A stretch of 64,000 bases of DNA from Cannabis sativa. Lineage: Eukaryota; Streptophyta; Magnoliopsida; Rosales; Cannabaceae. The position numbers and the translations under genes were made by a program. The stretch covers positions 29,189,323 to 29,253,322 of the forward strand of contig NC_083602.1 in NCBI RefSeq assembly GCF_029168945.1, in the 5' to 3' direction. Below, in pieces: positions 54,774 to 64,000 of the stretch; position 1 is the stretch's first letter, and the number at the start of each line of letters is the position of its first letter. The notes under the pieces were generated by a model. It saw only the letters and a list, made by a program, of their open reading frames with translations. It did no database searches and was not told the origin of the DNA.

Positions 54774-57038
54774 TTACCTGAAAAGCTCGGGATACAACTC
54801 CCGCATCTCCGACTCTAACTCCCAAGTCGCTTCTTCAACTTTGCTGTTCCGCCACAACACTTTAACTAGCGGAATAGTCTTGTTTCGCAACACCTTTTTT
54901 TTCCTGTCTAAGATCTGTACTGGTTGCTCTTCATACGACAGGTCGGTTTGAAGCTCAATGTCTTCATAACTTAAGATATGAGTTGTATCAGATACATATT
55001 TCCGAAGCATCGAGACATGAAACACGTTATGAACCCCAGATAAAGCAGGAGGTAGAGCCAACCGATAAGCTACCTGACCTACTTTCTCAAGAATCTCAAA
55101 TGGACCAATAAATCTGGGACTCAACTTTCCTTTCTTCCCGAATTTTCGAATTCCTTTCATTGGGGACACCCGAAGAAAAATAAAATCCCCAACTTGGAAT
55201 TCAACATCTCTACGCTTTGGATCTGCGTAGCTTTTCTGTCTACTTTTGGAAGCAAGCATACGAGCTCGAATCTTTTCAATAGCCTCGCTCGTTCTTTGGA
55301 CAGCTTCAGGTCCAAGGTACCTACGTTCACCAGCCTCATCCCAGTGAATAGGTGATCGACATTTCCTTCCATAAAGCATCTCATACGGAGCCATGCCAAT
55401 GGTACTCTGATAACTATTGTTATAAGAAAACTCAATCAGAGGTAGGTACTTGTTCCAAGAACCTTCAAAGTCCATTACACATGCCCTCAACATATCCTCA
55501 AGTATCTGGATAGTCCTTTCAGATTGACCATCGGTTTGAGGATGAAAAGCTGTACTGAATTTCAACTTAGTACCCATTGCTTGCTGTAAACTTTCCCAGA
55601 ATTTGGATGTAAATTTTGGATCTCGATCTGAAACTATTGACTTTGGGGAACCATGAAGTCGAACTATCTCCTTGATATACAAATCAGCATATTGATCCAC
55701 TGTATACGTTGTCCTCACCGGGAGAAAGTGAGCGGACTTCGTATATCGATCCACTATCACCCAAATAGAATCATAATACCCTACTGTTCTGGGTAAACCC
55801 ACCACAAAATCCATGGTGATGTCTTCCCATTTCCATTCAGGAATCTTTAGAGGTTGAAGCAAACCTGCCGGCCTTTGGTGTTCTGCTTTAATTTGTTGAC
55901 AGGTTAAGCATTTTGACACATATTCAACAATATCCCTCTTCATACCCGACCACCAGTATAAAGCTTTCACATCATGATACATCTTGGTTGTTCCCGGGTG
56001 TAAGGAGTACGGTGTAGTATGAGATTCATCAAGAATCTCCTGTCTGATTTCTTTATCGACCGGTACACAGATTCTGTTTTTGTATCGCAACAACCCATCA
56101 GATAAGCACGAAAAGTCTCTTGCCAATCCAGCCTCTAACTTCTCCTTATGTCCCTGTAGCTCAAGGTCACCTTGTTGGGCTACTCTAATTCTTTCCAATA
56201 GATCAGACTGTATGGTGATATTAGCAAGTTTTCCAATTACAAATTCAATTCCCGCTCTCGTCATATCCTCAGCCAACTTTGCTGAGATTTCCTTTAGTTC
56301 ACAAACTTGCCCTGGTCCTTTCCGACTTAGAGCATCCGCTACCACATTTGCTTTACCAGGGTGGTAGAGAATCTCGCAGTCATAATCTTTGACCAGTTCT
56401 AACCATCGTCGTTGCCTCATATTTAAATCCTTCTGAGTGAAAAAGTACTTGAGGCTTTTGTGATCTGTATAAATTTCACACTTCTCACCATACAGATAGT
56501 GACGCCAAACTTTTAGTGCAAAGACAACCGCTGCTAATTCAATATCATGGGTAGGATATCGTTGTTCATACTCCTTAAATTGCCTGGATGCATAAGCAAT
56601 CACTTTCCCTGACTGCATAAGAACACAACCTAACCCTTGTTTGGATGCATCACAATAAATCACAAACTTTCCATCACTTTTTGGTAAGGTTAGCACAGGA
56701 GCGGTAATCAACCTTTGCTTCAATTCCTGGAAACTACCTTCACACTTGTCAGTCCAAACAAACTTACAATTCTTTCGGGTCAATTCAGTTAAAGGCGTAG
56801 AAATCTTTGCAAAGCCCTCAACAAATCTTCGGTAATACCCTGCTAACCCCAGGAAACTTCTAACTTCAGTTGCTGACTTAGGTCGAGGCCAGTCACGAAC
56901 TGCTTCAATCTTTACTGGATCCACTAAAATACCATCTTTACTCACCACATGCCCCAAGAAACTCACCTGAGGTAACCAGAATTCACATTTCTTAAACTTG
57001 GCATACAACTTATGCTCCCTGAGACGTTGTAATACCAT
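54774..57038 (-). pseudogene. Chromovirus pol, part 2: RT end, RNase H, integrase, chromodomain
   Basis: A 754-codon open stretch in the same frame as the upstream gag-pol part, separated from it only by a TGA at 57041-57039. Domains: RT thumb ([20 protein letters not shown]); RNase H ([36 protein letters not shown]); integrase zinc finger ([20 protein letters not shown]) and catalytic core ([38 protein letters not shown]); and an integrase tail ([20 protein letters not shown]). Last comes a chromodomain-like end ([20 protein letters not shown]). All parts look undamaged, but without the stop being read through they are not joined to the catalytic RT half. Confidence 0.93.
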
Positions 57039-59309
57039 TCAAAGATGTCTTTCGTGAGTCTCTTCCGAGTCTAAATAAATTAGAATATCATCAATAAAGA
57101 CAATAACAAAATCATCCAGAAAGTCTTTGAACACTCGGTTCATCAAGTCCATAAATGCTGCCGGGGCATTTGTTAATCCGAAGGACATTACCAGGAATTC
57201 ATAATGACCATACCGGGTCCGAAAAGCTGTCTTGGGAATATCCTCCTCTCGAATCCTCAGTTGGTGATAACCAGATCGAAGATCAATCTTAGAAAAGACA
57301 GTCTTACCCTGCAGCTGATCAAATAAATCATCTATTCTTGGCAGAGGGTACTTGTTCTTCACTGTTAATTTGTTTAACTCCCGATAATCTATACACATTC
57401 GTAAAGTTCCATCTTTCTTTTTCACAAACAAAACTGGTGCACCCCAAGGTGAAGTACTAGGTCTAGTAAATTTTAAATCCATCATCCCCTGTAATTGAAC
57501 TTTTAACTCTTTCAGCTCTGCAGGTGCCATCCTGTAGGGAGCTTTCGATACAGGCTCAGCTCCTGGTATTAAATCAATCTCAAAATCAATTTCACGTTTT
57601 GGTGGCAACCCTGGTAACTCTTCTGGGAACACATCCAGAAATTCTCGAACCACTGGGACATGCTCCGGTCCCGCTAGTGGTTCCCTAGTAATATCCACAA
57701 CACTTGCTAAGAAACCAATGCACCCCTCACACAACAAATCTTTTGCCTTAAGGGCTGAAATTAAGGGAATCCGGGATCCCTGCATCTTACCCACAAATAC
57801 AAAGGGGTCCTCGCCCTCAGGCTGAAAAGTTACCATCTTTCTTTTACAATCAATGGTGGCATTGTATTTAGCAAGCCAATCCATCCCCAAAATAACATCA
57901 AAATCCCCCAGATTCAACTCTATCAGATCAACTGATAACTCTCTTCCTTCCACCAATACTGTAAGGGATCGAACCCACCTGCTGGAGATAACCAACTCCC
58001 CAGTAGGCAACAAGGTTCCAAAACCTCTAGAAAGCACATCACTAGGTTTATTCAGCTTCTCAATTATTCTACTTGAAATATAAGAATGCGTCGCACCAGA
58101 ATCAATTAACACAGTCAATAAAGTACCAGCAACAGAAAGCTGACCTGTCACAGTAGAAGGACCAGCATCAGCCTCAGCTTGAGTCAGGGCAAACACTCGG
58201 GCAGGAGCGGGTGTATCATCCTTCTTTTGCTCTAGCCGTAGCAATTGTGGACAATTTCTCTTCATATGACCCACCATTCCATAGTGGAAACAGGCCCTAG
58301 CCTGACACTCGCCCAGGTGATGCTTTTTACACCTCGGACATTCAGGAAAAGTCCGCCAGTTTTCGTTTCCACTACGACGGAAACCTTGGTTACCCTGGAA
58401 TCTTTTGTTTGGGCCTGCCGCTGATGATTCACTAGGTCTTTTCTTGCGGTCACCGGGATCAGTACCCCTACCCGAACCAGCACCTGCTGTTTGCTTCCAT
58501 GAATCTCTTCTGGCAATATTTTTCTTTCGTATCTGAGCTTCTGCACCCTCAGAAACTAAGGCCAACTCAACTATTTGAGCATAAGTTTGGGCAACCCCCG
58601 GTTGTTTAGAAGCAACAATCACATCCCGGGCGATGTGTTCATCCAGCCCCCGAATAAACTTTGCTTTTCTAGCAGCTTCAGTAGCCACCTCATCTGAGGC
58701 AAACTTTGCCAGTCGATCAAACTTAGTAGCATACTCTGTCACAGTCATACTACCCTGAGTTAACCGTATAAACTCTTCTGCCTTTGCTGCCTTAATAGAC
58801 TCATTATAATACTTCTCATAAAATAAGGCCCGAAAAGTTTCCCAGGTCATGTTATTCAGATCATGGCCCTGAGATACAATCTCCCACCAAATACGGGCAT
58901 CATCTCGTAGCATATAAGTAGCACACCTGACCCGGTCATTATCTTCAACTCGCATAAAATCAAAAATGGATGTTATCATACTCATCCATTGCTCCGCCTT
59001 GAGTGGATCAGCACCACCCTCAAACACTGGCGGGTTCTGCTTCCTGAACCGCTCATACAATGGTTCCAAACGATTCCCTGCATCCGGTGGCACTACCAGA
59101 GGTGCCGGAGGATCAGGATTAAGATTTAGAGCAGGCTGAGCTCGCTGCTCTCTTAATTCCCTGATTTGCTCACCCTGCTGCCGAATAGTTTCTTGCATTG
59201 CAGCATATAACTCTTCCCAATTAGGTGGTGGTAAACGGTTCTCACCCTCACCGGCAGCCCCGAGCCCAGCTAGCTCGCGGGTACCCCTACCAGTCCCCCT
59301 CGGGTGCAT
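57039..59309 (-). pseudogene. Chromovirus gag, protease and first half of RT, ending at a premature stop
   Basis: From ATG 59309 ([20 protein letters not shown]), chosen over an ATG 31 codons upstream because it fits the usual gag start. It holds the gag core ([27 protein letters not shown]), a zinc knuckle ([14 protein letters not shown]), the aspartic protease ([23 protein letters not shown]) and RT up to the catalytic box ([50 protein letters not shown]). The frame stops at TGA 57041-57039, just after THERHL, in the middle of RT. The second cysteine of the zinc knuckle is tyrosine, another likely defect. Confidence 0.93.
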
Positions 59310-59531
59310 AACTATACACCTGCGATCACATTCCAAGAAATACAATGCTGATAAGTATTTCCATATATTATAATTCTTCCCACACCATTCCGATATCAAC
59401 ATAATTCAAATAATCAGGTAATCAGAAAATTAACAAGCTATCTTTTAACTTAAAGCTTACTAAACCATGAGTCGATCAGGTCCTTGCAGCCAATGTACAT
59501 ATCAAACCAGTCTTCAGGATCTAAAAACCTT

Positions 59532-59546
59532 GGCGCTCTGATACCA
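59532..59546 (-). other. Primer-binding site of the chromovirus
   Basis: TGGTATCAGAGCGCC, three bases inside the 5' LTR. The first 12 bases match the complement of the initiator tRNA-Met 3' end. Confidence 0.9.
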
Positions 59547-59549
59547 TGT

Positions 59550-61575
59550 TGTCACGCCCTGTCCAACAGGGACGCCACGTGTGTGCAATTTATTTAAAAT
59601 ACCAATAATTATATAAGATGTAATTATACTAAAAGTGTGGGTAATTAAATTTTGATAGTTAAAACTCAACTTTTAAACTGTTTAACAAAAGATAAGTAAC
59701 ATGGATTACGGGGTCCCCCTGTTTTCAAAATATTTACAAACTGGTTTCAAAGTATTTTACAACATAAGCTTTATATTTTCCAAAATACAATCAAAATAGA
59801 GCATCCTGTAAACTGGGCTGCCTACGGCTGGTATGTACATTGCTGCTGCGACTACAAACTCATGGTTGCTCAACTTTAGCCTTCCCTTTACCTGCACCAT
59901 AAAGCACCCGTGAGTCACAGAGACTCAGCAAGAAAGTGATCAAAACAATAATTGGAAGAAAAGTGAATATTAACTTGATCTTATGCCATTATGTTTACTT
60001 ACTATTCGATATTAATAAGCATTCCTTTTAACATCACACATTCCTGGTACTTAATAAAGTACCACTTTTCTTACCACTCGTCACATACGAGCTGAATATG
60101 TCACTATCATTGCCCGATAAAGCAAACGATAAGTAAGAAACCTAACCGCAGTTTCAAGAGTAATTACTCATAACGGTAATAACCGTTTCCAACCCTAGGT
60201 CATAACCTAGGCTTAATAAACTTTTAATCAACATCATGATAATAATTAAGGCCACTTCCATTCATCCATTAGTTTTTAATCACATACGGTGCTTACCACT
60301 TTTCTTACCTTAATTCAGAAGTCAAAAGTATGGCCGACCTGAGTGGAAGAACAAGCTAGGCAATCCCGGTCCTATGTCACGACAATTGAAACACAATAAA
60401 TACCTTAACTTAAAATTCTGGATTGAAACCCTAATTTAAAACCGATTAGACTTGGCCTTGACCAACTTTAAAATAATTCAAATAACTCAAAATCATTCAA
60501 AGCCAGGTACTAGGTTCAACCCCGAGCCAAAACAGGGTTCAGAGAAAACCTGAGAAATTTTCCCCTGCTGTAACCGGTCGACCGGTTCTGATACACCAGA
60601 ACCAATCCGGTCGACCTATTGTCGTCGTACCGTAAAAATTTTGGGTTTTCTCCCCCAGCTCGAACCAAAACCATTTCAGACCTAAATTGCATTTCCAGAA
60701 CAGTTCAATATACCAAGTATAACATATTCAACACATCATTTAATCACAATTCACCATTTAACTCAAAATCACCATCTCACTTGACAATTTGCACTAAACA
60801 TCACTTTCAACACCAATTCAATTGAACAGCCCTTAATCTCACTCAATCTTCATTCAAACAAGTTTCAATTCAACCCTAAGAACCTACCTTACCCTCAGTT
60901 TATACCCCAGCTCAGAATTCATTGAAAACCTTTACCAAAACCTAACTAAACTCAAGAAAATTAATCAAGAGAAGAGTAGAAGGATCACACCTCCACTTAG
61001 CTAGCTTCTAGGGTTAAGATTAGCTCAGGAAATTGAAGAAATGAAATGAATTTTCCTTGGTTCCCAGCTGCTTCTAGGGTTCGGCAAGAGAAGAAGAAAA
61101 AAAAAGAAGCTTGATCTTATGAATTTTTTTTGTTTTCTTGCCTTGGAAGTAACTTTAAATAGGGTTTGCTTTTCTTTTCTTTTCTTTTTTTTTTAAATAA
61201 CAATCAGCCCACCAAAATTCAAAGGTCAAAATGTCAAAAACATAAAAATGACTAATTTACCCTTCAAAGAAACCTAAACTAAAATTATAACCTAGGAGCA
61301 TTTATGGTAATTTTACTAATTCCCCAATCCGACATTCTAATAAAATTCTAACTTAATCCGGGATATTCTCAAAATAATCCTTTCATTTAATGTCGTGACA
61401 TTACTAACCACATAGCTAAATTTCCACAATTGCCGGGTCCAAAATAACGAATTTCATTAAATAATTTCTCAACAATTTACCTAAGTAAGATCATAATCCT
61501 ACTTCATTTCCCAAGTAATTACATATTTAATAAAATATGTCCATTTAAATATTATTTATTTTCTGGGATATTACA
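59550..61575 (-). repeat. 5' LTR of the chromovirus
   Basis: 2026 bp, TGTCACGCCC to ATATTACA, nearly identical to the 3' LTR. Differences include a patch at about 60616-60640, where the second palindrome is destroyed, and an 11-bp insertion near 61550. Confidence 0.95.
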
Positions 61576-61580
61576 ACTCT

Positions 61581-61739
61581 ATTCAATAAATGATATCTTT
61601 GACTCTCGCCTAAACGGTACACTGTATCAGTTTGTTGGAAACATTGGAAAATAATTGAATATGTTTTATTTTGGTATTTTTGCAAACATGTTTCCTTACT
61701 TGTTATTTTCTTAATCTGTGTATGAATTTATTTGAACCA
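61581..61739 (+). other. Copia leader, part 3
   Basis: Resumes the copia leader after the chromovirus target duplication and runs into the gag remnant. No gene. Confidence 0.55.
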
Positions 61740-64000
61740 AGTAATTTATTTCTTTTTATTGATATTCTATAGTGTCAAAATGAACAACCCACACCCCCAA
61801 TCCTCATCTTTTACATGCCTTTGCAAATGAACTCTATAGTGTGAAGATGTCTCCTGGTAAGAGCATCAATTCACACTTACTCATGATGAACCTGAAGTTC
61901 TAAAAAGCAAATCTGTTGAGAATTGATTTATCAAAAGAGAAAAGAGTTCATTTTGTTGTCAACAGCTTATCACCAGAGTTTAATTAATTTGTTGTATCTT
62001 TTATGACTAACTATTAGAACTCGTCTGACATAGACAAGGTGAACGCTGAACTACGTGCTTATGAAAGGACATTGTCACTTGCAAGGAGGTTGCTCTCTAG
62101 TACTGCAAATAAGGGCAAAAAGAAAGCTAAAGATATTGAGAATGATTCCTCTGACAATCCTACTACTTCAGGCTCAGTTAAGAAGAATAGAGAAAGTGAT
62201 TTCACTTCTTCAGATTATATTTCACAAGAGATTCAACCAGCAATTCGAACAATACAAGAACAATTAAGTAGACATATTATTCAATGTTCTCATAGTGAAC
62301 TGAAGGGACATTTTAAACCAAAATGACCTAGACTTCTCAACACTAAGAACAATAGTAATGCTTCAGTTTTTGAATCATGTGTTTTAGGGAATGACAAATC
62401 TATTTGGATTATTGATTCTGGATCTACTAACCATGTCTGTTGTTCATTGCAGCTGCTTAAAAATTGAAATTATTTAAAATCTGAAGAGTTGAAACTTAAA
62501 GTTTGTAATGGAAAAATGGTATCGGTTAGAGCTAGAGGAAAAGCAAAACTCAAGTTTCATAATAGAATTTTGAATTTAGACAATATTATGTTTATTCCAA
62601 ATTTCAGTAAAAACTTGATTTCTGTTTCATGTTTACAGTTGCAACAATTTAAATTGAATTTTTTTGAGTTCTGGTTCTATCATTTCTCGTAATGATATTC
62701 AAATTTGTGTTGCATCTCTGGAACAAGAGCTTTATGTTCTTAGACCAGATGAACTATTTAAGATAGCTAAACTTAGAAACTACAAAAAGCAAAATATCGA
62801 TAATGAAGACGAAACATATCTTTGGCACTTACGTCTTGGTCATAAAGGTTATGATAGACTTCAAAGGTTAACCAAAGGTGGTCCATTGAAAAATATCACT
62901 TTGGGTGAATTACTAGTTTATGAATCTTGCCTAAAGGTAAAATGACAAAACGTTCTTTCTTTGCAAAGGGAGAGTGTGCCAAAGAACCACTAAGAATAGT
63001 GCATTTGGATCTTTGTGGAACACTGAATGTCAAAGCTAGAGGTGACTATGAGTACTTTGTCACTTTCATTGACGATTACTTTAGATATGGTCATATTTAC
63101 CTTATGTATAAGAAATTTGAAACGTTTGAGAAGTTTTAGGAATTTCTAGCATTGGCTCAAAAATAATTGGGTAAAACATTAAAAATCTTTCGAACTGATA
63201 GGGGTGGAGAATATATGGATATGCAGTTCAAAGATCATTTAATTGAACTTGGAATTGATTCCCAACTGACTACCCCTAGCACTCCACAACAAAATGGAGT
63301 TGCAGAGAGAAGAAATCGCATGCTTTTGGAAATGGTTAGGTCCATGCTTAGCCATTCAACTCTACCTACATCCTTCTGGGGATATGCTATTCAGATGGCA
63401 ACTAACATTTTAAATGTTGTTCCATCTAAATCAATCCCTAAGACACCTTTAGAATTATGGAATGGTCATATACCTAGTTTACACCATTATAGAATCTGGA
63501 GATGCCTTGCTCATGTCTTAAGAAAGAAAGATGGAAAACTTTAAAAATAAACTGAAGTTTGCAAGTTTGTTGGAAATTCTCAGGAGACTAGGGGTGGACT
63601 ATTTTATAGTCGCAAGGATGATAAAGTGTTTGTTTCTACAAACCCCACTTTCCTTGAAGATGACTATATTAAGAACTTCAAGCCGCAAAGTAAAGTAGTA
63701 TTAGAGGAAATGATTTTAGATATAACTCCAAATAATGTTCCATCTTCTTCTACTCAAGTAGAGGATAATCCCACTCCCTCAGTTGAACCAATACAAGTTG
63801 ATACAATCGAGAAATCTACCACTAATGTTCCTGTTCACAAGGTCACGGCTCCTCGTCGTAGTGGGAGGGTTTCCACAAAACCAACTTGTTATGGCTTGGA
63901 TTGTGAAATCAATATGGTCGTTGGTGATGGTATTGATGATAATTCATTAACCTATAAACAGGCAATGGCAAGTCCGGAACGAAAACAATGGTCAGACAGC
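61740..64000 (+). pseudogene. Ty1/copia gag-pol remnant, continues beyond the window
   Basis: The plus strand gives copia polyprotein with many breaks. The gag remnant is at 61840-62325 (MSPGKSINSHLL, then AYERTLSLARRLLSSTANKG); protease near 62400 (IWIIDSGSTNHVC, with the catalytic DSG); the pre-integrase domain at 62664-62945 (ETYLWHLRLGHKGYDRL); and the integrase core at 62940-63544 (PLRIVHLDLCGTL, YFVTFIDDYFRYG, IFRTDRGGEYMDMQF, TPQQNGVAERRNRMLLEMVR). From about 63840 it is the start of RT (APRRSGRVSTKPTCYGLD, then YKQAMASPERKQW). Stops or frameshifts occur near 62325, 62465, 62690, 62935, 63137 and 63542. Domain order gag-PR-INT-RT is diagnostic for Ty1/copia. Confidence 0.92.

Larger units (their letters stand above)
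52725..61575 (-). mobile_element. Nearly intact Ty3/gypsy chromovirus (Tekay-like), TSD ACTCT
   Basis: An 8.85-kb element on the minus strand, flanked by actct (52720-52724 and 61576-61580). LTRs are 52725-54737 and 59550-61575. The PBS is TGGTATCAGAGCGCC (59546-59532; initiator tRNA-Met type). The polypurine tract is a purine run beside the 3' LTR (reverse of actatcccccacttatg at 54738). Gag-pol is one frame interrupted by a single stop, and it ends in a chromodomain. Such chromodomain elements tend to target heterochromatin. I counted roughly 25-30 differences between the LTRs, so it is young. Confidence 0.95.
46216..64000 (+). mobile_element. Degenerate Ty1/copia element of family A, extends past the right edge
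   Basis: The plus-strand element starts with an LTR (46216-48582) and PBS (48585-48600), then has a long AT-rich leader to about 61740 and copia gag-pol to the window end. The leader is interrupted by a Mutator-like element and a chromovirus. The left target side is tgcat (46211-46215); the right end is not in the window. Stops and frameshifts make it non-autonomous. It shows what the family A solo LTR and the gag-pol-less element lost. Confidence 0.87.

Overview
The window is nuclear DNA from a flowering plant, almost certainly a eudicot. The evidence is spliced plant gene structure, plant LINE and LTR retrotransposon families, a Cassandra-type element carrying 5S rRNA-like sequence, a Helitron, and decayed chloroplast DNA. 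A Rosales genome such as Cannabaceae would fit, but that is a guess. I found one intact host gene: a GRF-INTERACTING FACTOR 1 / ANGUSTIFOLIA3 co-activator on the minus strand at 32629-35216, with four coding exons and 221 residues. Nearly everything else is mobile DNA, much of it nested.

Layout. 1-1720: decayed Ty1/copia coding DNA (minus). 2115-5892: one copy of an unnamed dispersed repeat (called X here) split by a 3.25-kb chloroplast insert holding ycf2, rps12 5' exon, rpl20, rps18 and rpl33 pieces. 6100-12400: the 5' part of an old Ty3/gypsy element (Tat/Ogre-like gag), itself hit by a 1.86-kb solo LTR and a 432-bp Cassandra solo LTR. 12405-12722: a small second chloroplast insert (ndhG/ndhI). 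12723-12953: a MITE-like element. 13482-15541: a 2.06-kb Helitron with a gene-like insert. 15735-16344 and 30676-30789: a second copy of X, split by an old LINE (16345-24779). That LINE holds a 5.47-kb LTR element that has lost gag-pol (17929-23399) and a younger full-length LINE with two open ORFs (24780-30645). 30815-31551: a LINE 3' remnant on the plus strand.

Right half. 31560-40330: the GIF1 gene and its flanks, the only long stretch without large transposons. 40331-46215: an old Ty3/gypsy LTR plus pol remnant; the LTR holds a complete Cassandra element, which holds a 2.5-kb gypsy-type solo LTR. 46216 to the right edge: a degenerate Ty1/copia element on the plus strand. Its LTR holds a MITE, its long leader a Mutator-like element (49993-51442) and a nearly intact 8.85-kb chromovirus (52725-61575). 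Its gag-pol remnant resumes at 61740.

For most insertions I could read target-site duplications on both sides, which gives an order of events. The youngest look to be the full-length LINE, the chromovirus and the gag-pol-less LTR element. The oldest are repeat X, the Tat-like gag and the outer gypsy LTR. I saw no sign of a novel host pathway. The most interesting items are the mosaic chloroplast insert with a 27-bp flanking duplication, the Helitron with a duplicated flank around its cargo, the Cassandra nest and the open-ORF LINE.
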